A stretch of 64,000 bases of DNA, from the NCBI GenBank assembly GCA_026913215.1, contig JAPTYK010000001.1, forward strand, positions 7,564,001 through 7,628,000, read 5' to 3'. The notes beneath the pieces are model-generated. The model was not told the DNA's origin, searched no databases, and saw nothing but the letters and a program-made list of their open reading frames with translations. The position numbers were made by a program, and so were the translations under genes. This document shows positions 16,672 through 26,997 of this stretch, one piece after another. Numbering within the stretch: the first letter of the stretch is position 1; every line of letters begins with the position of its first letter. This stretch comes from Streptomyces diastatochromogenes (GTDB lineage: Bacteria; Actinomycetota; Actinomycetes; Streptomycetales; Streptomycetaceae).

Positions 16672-17442
16672 TCACGCCTTCTTTTCGAAGACGAGCACTT
16701 CCGTGGAGGCGAAGCCCATCGGGGCCAGGAAGCTGGCTTCCAGGCTGCAGTCGAGGGTCGCGAAGAGGTCCACGCACGCCTGGCGGGGCATGGCGGCCGG
16801 GTAGGAGTCGTGCCCCGGTCCGCCCTCCGCCGCCCAGGCGCGCATCGTGGCCGGGTCCAGGCAGGTCTCCGTCATGACGTCGAAGACGATCCGACCGCCG
16901 GGGCGCGTGACGCGCGCCATCTCGAAGAAGTAGCGGGAGGCGGAGAGGAAGGTGACGGTGTTGAAGACCTTGTGGGCCTGGACGAGGTCGACGCTTCCGT
17001 CGGGCGTCGGGGCGAGACTGCAGTCCGAGGTCGGCCGGGCGACCACCTTGAACGTGTCCACCAGGTAGTCGGCCCAGGGCGCTGCCGTCTCATAGATCTC
17101 GTAGCGGCCCGGTGAGCACTCCTTCAGCGTCTTCTCCAGGTAACGCCCGGACCCGGGGCCGATCTCCAGCACCGTGTCCGGCTCGGCGGCGAAGACGCCG
17201 AGCGCGCGCAGTTCGTCGATGGTGGACTGGGTGGCGCCGGGCGTGCCGTTCATGACCTCGTCGATGTAGTCGCCCACGGACAGGCCGGCCGCCCGCGACG
17301 CCCGCATGGCCGCCTCGAACGGGATGAAGTCGTCCACTCCGCCCCGGTTGTTGGTGCTGCGCACGATGTCGAATCCCGTGCGTGCCAGGAGCCGCTTGAT
17401 GCCCGCCTTCAGCACGGTCGCTCCCTTTTCTGCCGTCTTCAT
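16672..17442 (-). CDS. class I SAM-dependent methyltransferase
   Basis: This 256-residue protein without frame breaks has SAM motif I TVLEIGPGSGRYLEKTL, then YEIYETAAPWADYLV, and motif III near FFEMARVTRPGGRIVFDVM. The helical N-terminal extension (LKAGIKRLLARTGFDIVRSTNNRGG) resembles those of sugar or lipid O-methyltransferases of the FkbM/MycE-neighbouring type, but I cannot place it further. It is followed on the same strand by the P450/ferredoxin pair after a gap containing an operator-like palindrome, so co-regulation is uncertain. Confidence 0.8.
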   Translation of the reverse strand: MKTAEKGATVLKAGIKRLLARTGFDIVRSTNNRGGVDDFIPFEAAMRASRAAGLSVGDYIDEVMNGTPGATQSTIDELRALGVFAAEPDTVLEIGPGSGRYLEKTLKECSPGRYEIYETAAPWADYLVDTFKVVARPTSDCSLAPTPDGSVDLVQAHKVFNTVTFLSASRYFFEMARVTRPGGRIVFDVMTETCLDPATMRAWAAEGGPGHDSYPAAMPRQACVDLFATLDCSLEASFLAPMGFASTEVLVFEKKA

Positions 17443-18122
17443 TCGCCCTACTTTTCAGGTCGTTGACGCTTCCGGTACATGGCCGCAGGAGTGCTGACCG
17501 GGCCCTACGGCGCGCAGGGCTGGGCGCGGTGCAGCAGAAGCGTGAGCGCATGCGGTCGCGGCAGCGCGCCGACGGGCCGGGCGCGCGCCGTGGCCTCGGC
17601 AAGGGGCCCGCCGTACGGCGCAGGATGAGGCGGATGGCGTACGGCACGTACGTCCACCAGTGGCGCGCGCTGCCGGCCGCCGCGTACGCCAGACGGGCGG
17701 GCAGGCCCGCCGTGCCGCGCACGAGGAGAGCCAGCGCGAAGCCGACGAGGAGGTTCAACACGGCCATGCCCAGGGGCTGATGATGCCAGGCCGTCGGGAG
17801 TCGCTGGTGCCCGTCCGGCCGCGCCGGGGGACCTCCGTCCCGGTCAGCCGCAGCCAGCCCGCCAGGAGCGCCTGTGCGGTGGAGGGAACGGCAGCGCCGC
17901 GCGTGGGCGGACGCTCGGCCGAGTGGCGGCGATCGGGGTGCGAAGGATCGGCATGTCTTGACCATCATGGCCGAAGCACCCCGGATCTCGGCATGAATGA
18001 GGCATTCCGGAAGGTGGGGTAGGGAAAGGGCCGAAAACGGCCCGGCTTCCTAAGATGATCGCCGCCGAGGAACACGGGAGATCCTGTGGGCCGTTGACGG
18101 CGATACTCTCGGGGGAGCGGAC
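17443..18122. other. intergenic region with a possible small membrane protein
   Basis: A minus-strand ATG at 17766 opens a frame beginning MAVLNLLVGFALALLV with one likely transmembrane helix, then a basic stretch. It has no stop before entering the methyltransferase gene, so either a frameshift hides the end or it is not a gene. The rest up to 18122 appears non-coding and should hold the promoter of the PQQ-repeat lipoprotein. Confidence 0.3.
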
Positions 18123-19456
18123 ATGGACACGCAGGTGGACGACGCAGCATCCGGCAGGCGGGCCCAACGCGCCCTGGCGAGGACGGCGGCCGTCCTGGTC
18201 GCCCTGTGCTCGCTCACCGCCGGATGCTCCTCCGCGGGTGAGGAGCTGGACGTCGTCTGGGACACCCCTGCGGATCGCAAGGCCGAACAGGCGGGCAACG
18301 GGGCCTGGTTGTCCGGCGACACGCTGGTCCGCAGCCGCTTCGACGCGGTGACCGGGTACAACGCCCCTACTGGTAAGCGAAGTTGGGAGTACGTGCCGCC
18401 CGGCCGCTCGGTGGTCTGCCACGCCACTGCCGACGCCAACAGCTCGGTCCTGCTCCTCACCCGTGACGGGAGTGGCACGTCCGGCTCCGGGAAGAGCGAG
18501 GTCTGCGCCACCGCCGTCGCGCTCGACATGAAGAACGGCCGTGAGATCTGGCAGGCCCCTCTCTCCCCGGGCGAGCCCGGCCTCCACCGCCTCCAGCCCT
18601 CTTCGGTGTCCGCCGGCAGCGGCATCGCCGTGCTCCTCGCGAAGGACGGGCTGCACGCCGTGGACGTGCGCACCGGGAAGGCCCGCTGGAAGGCGTCCCT
18701 CCCCAAGGGGTGCGTCCCGGGCCGGACCATGGTCGCCGAGCGCCAGGTCGCCGCCCTCCTCGCCTGCGGCGGCACCGACAACCCCTGGGGCGACGCGATC
18801 CCGAGGGACGCCGAACTGTACGCCGCCGCCTTCGCCCCGGCCACCGGCGCCCTCCTGTGGTCCACCCCGCTCGGGGGCCGGACCGTCATCCCCTGGGACG
18901 CCCGCGCGGAGTTCGTCTCGGCCGACCCGCTGGTCGTGGCCGCCTCACGGAGCGGCGACTCCGACTCCGGGGCCTACTTCTCCTTCGGCCGGAACGGCCG
19001 CCCGAATCCGGCGATCGATTTCAGCGGCCCCTACGGCGAGATCCAGCCCGACCGCCGGCTCACGGCGGCGGTGGACGGCGGCAGGCTCTACACCGTGACC
19101 TTCCACCGCGTGCGGAACAGTCGTGTCGACGCCTACCGTCTGACCGCCTTCGACCTCGCCGGCGGCGAACTGCTCTGGGGAGGCACCGTCGACGACGACC
19201 GCCTCGACCGCTGCCACCCCTACCGCGTCCTCCCCGGGACGGAGAACTCACCGTCCTCACTCTCGTCCCCCGCGATTCCGGCTGCGGACTCTACGTCCTG
19301 GACGCCGCCACGGGCGAGCGGCGCGACGGCTACACCTTTCCCGAGGACCACGACGTGCCGGACACGGTCTTCACCTACAAGGACTGGTTCATCGGCGCCC
19401 GCTACGAGCCCCACTCGGCGCCGCAGAAGCCCTTCACGGCCTACGGACGCCGCTGA
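18123..19456 (+). CDS. PQQ-like beta-propeller lipoprotein
   Basis: The N-terminus ends a hydrophobic segment with a lipobox (CSLTAGCSS), so the protein is probably lipidated and attached outside the membrane. The remainder is built of PQQ-like propeller blades, seen as VTGYNAPTGKRSWEYVPP, ALDMKNGREIWQAPL, AVDVRTGKARWKASL and LDAATGERRDGYTF. Such proteins bind ligands or act as scaffolds rather than using PQQ. One frame break near 19236 divides the last blade. It stands alone, with the truncated ABC gene converging from the other strand. Confidence 0.75.
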
Positions 19457-19535
19457 CGGCCGGGACCCGTGCCGCTGCCGGCGCGCGTCGCTCCTGACGG
19501 CAGCCCTGAGCGCGTCCTCACGTGTCACGCCCCAC

Positions 19536-21165
19536 TCAGCAGAAGACGCGGTGCTCGGCGCGGGCGTCGAGGCGCTGGTCTCCTCGTCCATGACGAGGAG
19601 ACCGGCGGAGCGGTGGAAGGCGCGGGCGATGGCGATGCGCTGCCACTGGCCGCCGGACAGCTGGACGCCGCCGAACCACTCCCGGGCCAGGAGCGTGTCC
19701 AGGCCGCTGCGGAGGCCGTCCACGACCTCGTGCGCCCCCGACTGCTCGGCGGCCCTGCGGAGATGGCCGTCGCCGCGGTGGGGCTGCCCGAGGGTGATGT
19801 TCTCGCGGGCCGTGAGCGGCCACTGGGCGAAGGGCTGGGGCACGACGGCGGTCTGCGCCCACAGGGCGTGGGGGTCGAGCTCGGTGGTGTCGTGGCCGTC
19901 CCGGCGGACCCGGCCCTCGGTGGGCAGGTAGAGGCCCGACAGGAGCTTGGAGGGTCGTCTTGCCGGAGCCGTTCTCGCCGACCAGGGCCAGGACTTCGCC
20001 GCGGCGGACCTCCAGGGTGACCTCGTCCAGGGCGGGCCGGTCCGCGTCGGGGTGGAAGTACGCCAGCGCCTCGGCCCTGGCGACACCGGGCGCGGCGGGG
20101 CGGCGGTGCCCTGGTTCAGCCGGCGGCCGCCGGCCTCCTCGATGAACTCCACCCAGTCGTCGAAGCAGAGGCCGGTGCGCAAGAGCCGGGTGCCGTAGCC
20201 GACCATGCCGCGCAGGGAGGAGCCGACGGTGCGCATCGCGAAGACGGCGGTTCCGGCGGACGCGGCGGACACGTGGCCGGTGGCGAGCAGCAGGCCGAGG
20301 GCGGTCCAGACGGCGGCGGACGCGATGCCGCCGGTGACGGCGCGGATGAGCGCGTACCGGGCGCCCTCGTGGACGGCCTGGTCGGTGACGGCGTCGACCC
20401 GGGCGCCGATGGCGCGGTGGCGGCCGAGGAGGAAGTCGGCCGTGGTGCCGGAGCGGAGCTGGTCGGCGGTGCCCTTGTCCGCGATGTGCCGGCGCAGGTG
20501 GCTGAGGGCGCGGCGCTCGGCGGCCACGGCGCGGGACGACTCGTACTGGATGCGCGCGCTTTCATGCCGGCGAGGCCCTGCGGCAGTACGGCCAGGACGA
20601 GGAGCGGCAGCAGTACGGGGTGCGGCGCGGTGACGACGCCGGCCGCCGCCGTGATCGACGCGGGGCAGGCCATGAGCTGCTGGGACTCGGTGATCAGATC
20701 CCGTGTGGCGTCGGCGCCCCGGTCGGCGTTCTCCCACTTGTCGCTGAAACCGGGATGGTCGTGGGCGACGAGTTCGGCGTGGACGGCCGCGTGGAGCATC
20801 TCCAGCTCGGCCTCGCGCGAGATGCGGGGACGGCCGGGTGGAGACGTTGACGATCGCGATGCCGAGGAGGGCACGCGCCCCGGCCGCCCCGGCGAGGACC
20901 CCGATGGCGGGCAGCGCCTCGACCAGGCGGTCCTGGACGCGCCCGGAGGCGATCAGGGCCGTGAGGGTGCTCGTGGTGGCCATGAGCGCGAACGCTTCCA
21001 GAGCGGCCGAGAGCGCCTGGCAGGCGAGGAGGAGGACCACGGAGCGGGGTTCACGCGCCAGGCGAGGCGAAGCGCCCGGCGCACGAGCTGGGGCAGACGC
21101 CGGGCCATGGACCAGGTGGTCACCGAGTCCCACTGGAAGACGGTCACCGTGGAGGACCGGAACAT
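19536..21165 (-). pseudogene. ABC exporter (fused TMD-NBD), frameshifted and 3'-truncated
   Basis: The fragments together form a half-size exporter. The TMD starts near 21165 (TVFQWDSVTTWSMARRLPQL) and holds hydrophobic helices up to about 20130. The nucleotide-binding domain has Walker A GENGSGKTT (around 19950-19990), Q-loop AVVPQPFAQWPLTARENI, signature QLSGGQWQRIAIARAF and Walker B LLVMDEETS. At least four frame breaks occur. The gene stops right after Walker B (ALDARAEHRVFC) with no H-loop. No further ABC sequence follows in any frame, so about 60 residues are lost. Adjacent genes do not reveal its cargo. Likely non-functional, or badly assembled. Confidence 0.65.
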
Positions 21166-21466
21166 CAGCTCCTCGCCGGGTCCCTCGGTCTCTGTTTCGC
21201 CGGACGACGCATCGGCTCCCTCCGCCGCGTCGTGGTGGAGCGCGTGAGCGTACGGGGGAGAGGCCGCCGGGGGAACCGCTCGGCGAGCTGATCACACCCG
21301 AGGGTGTGATCAGACCTTCCCCAACCCGCCGACCTGCTGTGATGCGAGTGACGTGGGACGTGGGTGAGTGACGTCATCTCCTGACGCGCGGCGGCCAGGT
21401 CGCCCTGACGCCCCGCTCGGGCTTCGGGCGCGCCGTGAGCGGGGCGTCGGCGTGCCGCGGCACGTC

Positions 21467-22205
21467 TCAGGCCTCGTGTGTGATCCACACCCCCGGCTCC
21501 CAGTACGCGCCACGGTCCCGCGCCCGGTCCACCTGGAGCGGTGCGAGGCCGCCGGGGAACACGTACTCCCCGTCCTCGGGGAGGGCGAGGCCCGTCCAGT
21601 GTTCCCACTCGGCGACGGTTCCGGTGATGCGTGAGGAGTGCGCGGACGCCGCCGCGATCGTGCCGCCCGCGCCCACCTGGGTCCGGATCCAGGGGTCGAA
21701 CGGGGTCCCGTCGTCCCGTGTCCATGCCGCGTACCGCTCGATCGGCACCAGCGGGTACCGCTCCTTCCAGGTGGGCCGCACCGGCACCAGGACCGTCCCG
21801 AGCCCGGCGCGGCGGGCGGTGTCCGCCATCGCGTCGAGCAGCACCTTCGACAGGCCCCGGCCCTGGTGGTCCTCGGCCACCTCGATCCCGAGCGCGCACA
21901 GGGCGCCGGGGAGAGGCCGGCGTCGCGGTCCGCGAAGGCGCGGGCGATCGAGTCGTCCAGGCCCGACCCAGGTCCCCGGCGGTGCCGTCCCAGCCGCGGG
22001 CAGCGAGCGGCCCGCGCCCGCGATCACGTCGCGCTCGTCGTCGTACAGGACGAACTGGAACTCGGGAAGTCCGTGAACAGCCGGTTCCAGTAGTCGCCGT
22101 TGATGTCGCCGTGCAGGTTGTACTCGGGCACCACACCGGCGAACCGCTCCGGATGCGGTCCCACAGCTCGGGCCGCTCCGAGTGCCGGACCAGGACCAGG
22201 GCCAT
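21467..22205 (-). CDS. GNAT-family N-acetyltransferase
   Basis: The protein has about 245 residues, starting at ATG 22205, which overlaps the methyltransferase stop (ATGA). The acetyl-CoA-binding P-loop is LGIEVAEDHQGRGLSKVLLD (Q/RxxGxG/A). N-terminal text such as FAGVVPEYNLHGDINGDYWN and a C-terminal aromatic stretch complete the fold. Two or three frame breaks (near 22160, 22060 and 21915) disturb the N-terminal half. The substrate is unknown; it is coupled to the upstream methyltransferase gene. Confidence 0.7.
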
Positions 22206-23101
22206 CAGACGCCCCCGTCCTGGGAAGGAACGGCGGGAACGGCGGGAACGGCGGGAACCTCGACGTCCCAGACGACGACGATCGGCAGGCCGTCCCAGGC
22301 GGCACGGGCCGCGTCCCCGATGGCCTCCTCGTAACCGCCGGGCGCGAGGCGGCCGTTGAACAGCGGCTCGTGGCAGGCGCGCACCCGGAGCCCCGCCGCC
22401 GCGAACGCCTCCAGATAGTGGCTCAGGAGATGGACGTGGTTGCGGACGAAGGCCAGCTCCTCGGCACCGCTCACGAAGAGGCACTGCCCCTGGAGGGCGA
22501 TCACGAACGGGTGCATGTCCGTGACCATGATCCGTCCGCCGGGCCGCACCACGCGCGCCAACTCCGCGACGGCCGGGGTGACATCGGGCAGGTGGGTCAT
22601 CGCGAGCGAGCAGACGGCGAGGTCCACGGAGTCGTCGTCGAGCGGCAGCCGCTCCAGGTGCCCGATCCGGAGATCGGCCTGCGGGGAACGCTCCCCGGCC
22701 TTCTCCAGCATGTGCGGCGACTGGTCCACGCCGATGACCCGGTGGCCGCGCCCGACGAGCGCCCGGGTCTGGCGCCCGGTGCCACAGGCCGCGTCGAGGG
22801 CGACACCCGGCGCGAGGCCGTCGAGGATCCTCCCGACGACCGGCTCCTCCACCTCGATGTACGAACTGGGCAGCGAGTCGTACACCGCCGACCAGGCCTC
22901 GTACCCCCGGGCCGCGTCGAGCTCGCTGACGGTGGCGCCCCCGTCCGGCAGCTTCTCCTCGCCGTACTCGGCGGACACGAAGCGCCGGATGTCCTCCACC
23001 CGCTCCCGGAGGAAGGCCTCGTCACCGTCCACGGCGTTGCGCAGCAGCGCCAGCCCCTCGATCCCCAGCACCAGTTCCCGTACGCGGAATTCACCGCTCA
23101 T
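22205..23101 (-). CDS. class I SAM-dependent methyltransferase
   Basis: This 298-residue intact protein has SAM motif I VALDAACGTGRQTRALVGRG, acidic strand VIGVDQSPHML, motif II DLAVCSLAMTHL and motif III ARVVRPGGRIMVTD. It is a UbiE/Methyltransf_11-type small-molecule enzyme. The C-terminus ends in a short VPAVPAVPAVP repeat encoded by three CGGCGGGAA-type 9-bp units (22224-22258), which looks like a recent in-frame repeat expansion. Its stop overlaps the GNAT start. It may belong to the divergent metabolic locus that starts at 23264, with the 160-bp gap between them as shared promoter. Confidence 0.85.
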   Translation of the reverse strand: MSGEFRVRELVLGIEGLALLRNAVDGDEAFLRERVEDIRRFVSAEYGEEKLPDGGATVSELDAARGYEAWSAVYDSLPSSYIEVEEPVVGRILDGLAPGVALDAACGTGRQTRALVGRGHRVIGVDQSPHMLEKAGERSPQADLRIGHLERLPLDDDSVDLAVCSLAMTHLPDVTPAVAELARVVRPGGRIMVTDMHPFVIALQGQCLFVSGAEELAFVRNHVHLLSHYLEAFAAAGLRVRACHEPLFNGRLAPGGYEEAIGDAARAAWDGLPIVVVWDVEVPAVPAVPAVPSQDGGV

Positions 23102-23263
23102 GCGAGCCCCTCACCGATCGGTGGACGATCACGTCGTCACTGTCGGAATGCGCACTACCCAGCGGCGGCGGCCGAAATACGACCTCGCCTCCGCGTGGCC
23201 GAAAAACAGGTCCGAATGGCCGGTTGGAGGCGCCGTTGTCGGCCCTGCTCGGGGCTGCCTAGC

Positions 23264-24745
23264 ATGACCGGCATGATCGAAGGATACCTGGGCAGGGAAA
23301 GCGTCGTCCTCGGCGGCGAGATGACCCTGCACATCTCCACCGACGCCCCCCGATTCCGCCTCCGTTTCTACCGGCTCGGCGAGACGCTCGACCTCGTCGG
23401 AGAATCCAGGGAATTTCGGGGAGAGGAGCATCCGGTGCCCGGCCATCCCGACGGATTCCCCGGGCGCGCCTCGCCCGCCGACGACTGGGAATGGCCGCCG
23501 CTCACCCTCCCCGTACCCGAGGCGTGGACGCAGGGGATCCACCTCGTCGAGTTCGTGGAGACCGGCGGACCGGACACGACCGGGGAGCCGCCGCTCCTGG
23601 ACCTCGCGCACCTCGAAGGACACGCCCGGGAGTTCTTCGTCGTCCGCCCCGCGTCCCCGGCAGCCGTTCCCGCATCCTCTACAAGAAGTCCACCTACACC
23701 CGGCACGCCTACAACCGGTCCGACCGGCCCGGCCTCGACCGGGCCGTCAGCCTCTACGACCACCCCGTCCACCGGCCCGGCGGCCCCGGCGAACCCCGAG
23801 GTCACAAGGTCAGCCTCCACCGCCCCGGCGGCGTGATCGACCTCGCCTACTGGGACGCCCCTTCATCGGCTGGCTGGAGCGCCACGGCTACCCCGTCGAG
23901 TACGCCACCGACCTCGACCTCCACGAGGACCCCGACCTCCTCGCCCCCTACGACCTCGTCCTCAGCGTCGGCCACGACGAATACTGGAGCGAACGGATGC
24001 GGGCCCACGCGGAATCGTTCGTCCGCGACGGCGGGAACATCGCGTTCCTCAGCGCCAACACCTGCTGGTGGCGGATCCACCCGACCGACGGGAACACCGC
24101 GTTCGTCTCCGACACCGACCACCACGTCGGCGAGGAATACCCCCACCTGCCCGCCACCGACCAATGGTGGACACCCGCGCCCGACGGCGTAGGAAATCCG
24201 GAGAACTCCCTCACCGGCGTGAGTTTCCGCAACGGAGGAATGTGGGCGGCCACCGAATGGCCCGGCGACCGCCCCCTCGACGGATACACCGTGCAGCACG
24301 CCGACCACTGGATCTACGAAGGCACCGGATTGCGCGACGGAAGCGACGGCGGAAAACCCGACCGGCTCGGAGAGGGAACTCCCCTCATAGGCTACGAATG
24401 CGACGGCGCCGCCTACGCCCACGACGAGACGGGAATCGCCCGCGCCACCGGAGAGGACGGAACCCCGGAATCCTTCCTCATTCTCGGAATTCACGTCCTC
24501 GAACCGGTGCACGAGGACTTCCACCACTTCCGATGGGGGCACTGGAACACCGTCGTGCGCGAGCCGGGGATCACCAGCCCCGCGCCGCCACCATGGGCCT
24601 GTACACCGCACCGGGCCCCACCGGCGGCACCGTCTTCACCGCCGGCACCACCGACTGGCCGGTGGTGTGCGGTCACGAACAGGACCCGGCCGTCGTCCGC
24701 GTCACCCGGAACCTCCTGGACCGGCTGCGTCACCGCCTTCGATGA
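23264..24745 (+). CDS. N,N-dimethylformamidase large-subunit-like protein
   Basis: After reconciling three frame breaks (near 23665, 23865 and 24585) the protein is about 490 residues. It contains an N-terminal beta-sandwich (MIEGYLGRESVVLGGEMTLHIS) and a C-terminal amidohydrolase-like domain with LVLSVGHDEYWSERMRAHAE, GGNIAFLSANTCWWRI and a long Trp/His-rich stretch. This is the layout of the DMFase beta-subunit C-terminal family. The true dimethylformamidase requires a small subunit, which I do not see, so another amide or formamide substrate is likely. Its 3' end overlaps the convergent HAD gene by 44 bp. Confidence 0.65.
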
Positions 24746-25444
24746 GCTCCCGCAGCCCGGCGATCCGCGCCGCCCCCTCCGGCAGGGGCGGCGCGACGCC
24801 CTCCACCGCCCGGTCGGGCCGCCACAGATGGACGGCCCGCATGCCGCCGCCAGCGGACCCAGGACGTCGGGCACCCACATGTCCCCGACGAACAGCACCC
24901 GTTCCGCCGGCAGCGCGCACCGGTCCAGCACCGCCCGGTAGATCAGCGGATGCGGCTTGCGCGCCCCCGCCCGCGCGGAACCCACCACCAGATCGACCGC
25001 GTCGCCGAGACCCACCTCGGCGACACGGTCCTCCAGGTCCCAGAACCAGTTGGAGCACACCCCGACGAGCAGCCCGCGCCGCCGCAGCGCCGCGAGGCAC
25101 TCCCGTACGTCCGCGAAGAGCGCGAGCCGCATCGTCTTCATCGCCCGGTCGAGCTCCTCGACCAGACCGTCGAGCGCCTCCTCCGGCACGCCGCACGACC
25201 GCGCCCGGCGCCGCAGCCGGCCGCGCTCCCACGTCACGTACGCCGTCTCGTCGGCCGAGTGCGCCCGGTGCTCCTCGCCCTCGGCGGGCCCCACCGACCA
25301 CTGGTCGCCCCACAGCTCGCCCTGGGCCGCCAGACCCCGGCGCGCGAAGACGCCCCGGTGGTCCGGCGGCAGCGGCTCCACCATGCGCACCAGCGTCCCG
25401 TAGAAGTCGAGGACGACCGCGCCGACCCCCGCCGGCACCACCAC
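24702..25444 (-). CDS. HAD-superfamily hydrolase
   Basis: The start is GTG 25444. HAD motif I is VVLDFYGTLV (the second Asp of DxDGT replaced by Tyr, as in some family members). Motif II is VGVCSNWFWDLE and motif III KPHPLIYRAVLD, followed by motif IV VLFVGDMWVPDVLGP. One frame break near 24855 separates the last 50 residues (MRAVHLWRPDRAVEG ...). It is a phosphatase-like enzyme of about 247 residues. It lies 10 bp downstream of the amidinotransferase gene on the same strand, consistent with acting in the same pathway on a phosphorylated intermediate. Confidence 0.8.
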
Positions 25445-25453
25445 CGGACTCCC

Positions 25454-26644
25454 CTAGAACCGGCCGTACCTGCGCGGGAAGTAGTCCTCCAGGACGCCGT
25501 CCCGCTCGATGTCGACGGTCGCGCAGTGCAGCCCGCCGCCGAACGGCCCCACCGCACGGAACGGCACCGGCACGATCTCGAAGCCGTACGAGGAGAGCTG
25601 CTCCGCGAGGCGCACCTCGTTCTCCTCGACGCACAGCGTGTTCGCGTCGAGGTTCAGCATGTTCCCCGCGAGCCACGGGCTGCAGAACGACAGCTTCGGC
25701 GGATGGTCCCAGCTCGCCGGCTGCACCGCCTCGACGATCTCCCAGTCGTTCAGCTTGAAGAACTCCATCAGCTCCGCGTCCGCGAGCCGCTCCCCGCAGT
25801 GCAGCACCAGCCCCGGACGCAGCGGCACCCACGTGGCGTCGATGTGCAGCGGATGGGTGTTCGTCGAGGTCACCGCGTGCACCCGATGGTCGGGGAAGTG
25901 GCGCCGCAGCCAGTCGTACCCGCTGCGGTTCGTCACGAACGACAGCTGCACGAACAGGTCCTTGCCGAACCGGGCCACGTCCGCCGCGTCGAACAGCGGC
26001 TCCGCCTCGGTGAGCACCAGGTCGTAGTCACGCACCCTGGCCAGCTGCACCTCGGTCGGCAGCTCGTTGTACGTGTCCCAGAACCCCGTCTTGTACGAGG
26101 CGTCCGTCAGCCTCGGCTTCGGCGCGGCCTCCCAGCGCATCCGGGGATCGGCCTCGAAGAGGTCCTGGAGCACCGGCCGGTAGCAGAGGTACTCGAACCA
26201 GCGGCTGCGGTACGACATGGTCGCTTCGAGGACCTCGTTGCCGACCGTGAGCAGCAGGTCCCGGGGCGGCATGCAGCCGAACATCGACTCGTGCGTCCAC
26301 TCCGGGGTCGACACCTCCTTCGTGAAGTCGACCGGCGTCGGCCGGTCCACCCGGATGCCGCGCCGCCGCAGCATGTCCGCGAAGTCGTCGAGCTGCTGCT
26401 CCGCCTCCGCCACCATGTCCGCCGGCATCGGGCCGTACGTCCCCAGCGGGAAGCCGTCGTCGGGGTAGTCCCGGCGCACCGCGTGCTCGGGCGCCTGCAC
26501 CACGGTGCCTTCGGCCCGGCCGACGATCACGTGCCGCAGCGGGTCCCAGCCGTTCCACGCGTTGACCCGCACCGGCCTCTCGGAGGAGCCGGGGGAGGCG
26601 GGAGCGGAGCTGTCCTGTGCGGGGGTCGTCCTCTGCTCGGTCAC
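25454..26644 (-). CDS. glycine/inosamine-phosphate amidinotransferase family enzyme
   Basis: The GTG at 26644 has an AGGG site upstream and gives a 396-residue protein, the family length. It is an arginine:X amidinotransferase. The active-site Cys is in GGGLHCATVDI near the C-terminus, the catalytic His in TSTNTHPLHIDATWVPL, and the Asp region precedes it (FWDTYNELPTEVQL). Family members include AGAT (glycine), StrB1 (scyllo-inosamine phosphate) and starter-unit enzymes using 4-aminobutyrate. The acceptor cannot be deduced from sequence by eye. Next to it are a HAD phosphatase and, divergently, a sugar ABC importer and sugar-phosphate enzymes, which favour a sugar or cyclitol acceptor. Confidence 0.85.
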   Translation of the reverse strand: MTEQRTTPAQDSSAPASPGSSERPVRVNAWNGWDPLRHVIVGRAEGTVVQAPEHAVRRDYPDDGFPLGTYGPMPADMVAEAEQQLDDFADMLRRRGIRVDRPTPVDFTKEVSTPEWTHESMFGCMPPRDLLLTVGNEVLEATMSYRSRWFEYLCYRPVLQDLFEADPRMRWEAAPKPRLTDASYKTGFWDTYNELPTEVQLARVRDYDLVLTEAEPLFDAADVARFGKDLFVQLSFVTNRSGYDWLRRHFPDHRVHAVTSTNTHPLHIDATWVPLRPGLVLHCGERLADAELMEFFKLNDWEIVEAVQPASWDHPPKLSFCSPWLAGNMLNLDANTLCVEENEVRLAEQLSSYGFEIVPVPFRAVGPFGGGLHCATVDIERDGVLEDYFPRRYGRF

Positions 26645-26997
26645 GTACAAACCCTTCGATGGGGGACGTGGAGTGCCGCAGGGGTCAAACTGCGGGCAGC
26701 GACCCGTCACCGTCAAGAGCCACTCCGCCACGCGCCGTGCCGTTCGCGCCAGCGTGGCCTGAGCACGGCCCCGCCCCCTCCGCACGCCACGGCATCGGCG
26801 CAGCACAGCGGGGGAACGCTCCGCCCTTCGGGCTACGCGTACCGCCGTGTTCCGGCCGAAACTCCGTGTCGCGGCGAGGACCGGTGATCGGCGGGGTAGG
26901 GAGAAGACCGTCGCCGAAGCCCCGTACGCCCCCGAGCCCCGTACCTCCCGGCATCCCGCCGTTCCGAGATCCCCACACGTCCCGCACGGAGGAATTC
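26645..26997. other. divergent promoter region
   Basis: A 353-bp gap between the amidinotransferase (minus) and the sugar ABC importer operon (plus). I find no clear palindrome or gene. It must carry both promoters. Confidence 0.4.

Noticed and set aside
25454..26644. StrB1 of a streptomycin cluster
   Set aside because: No cyclitol synthase, aminotransferases, dTDP-sugar genes or strR/aphD are present; only the broad amidinotransferase family can be supported.
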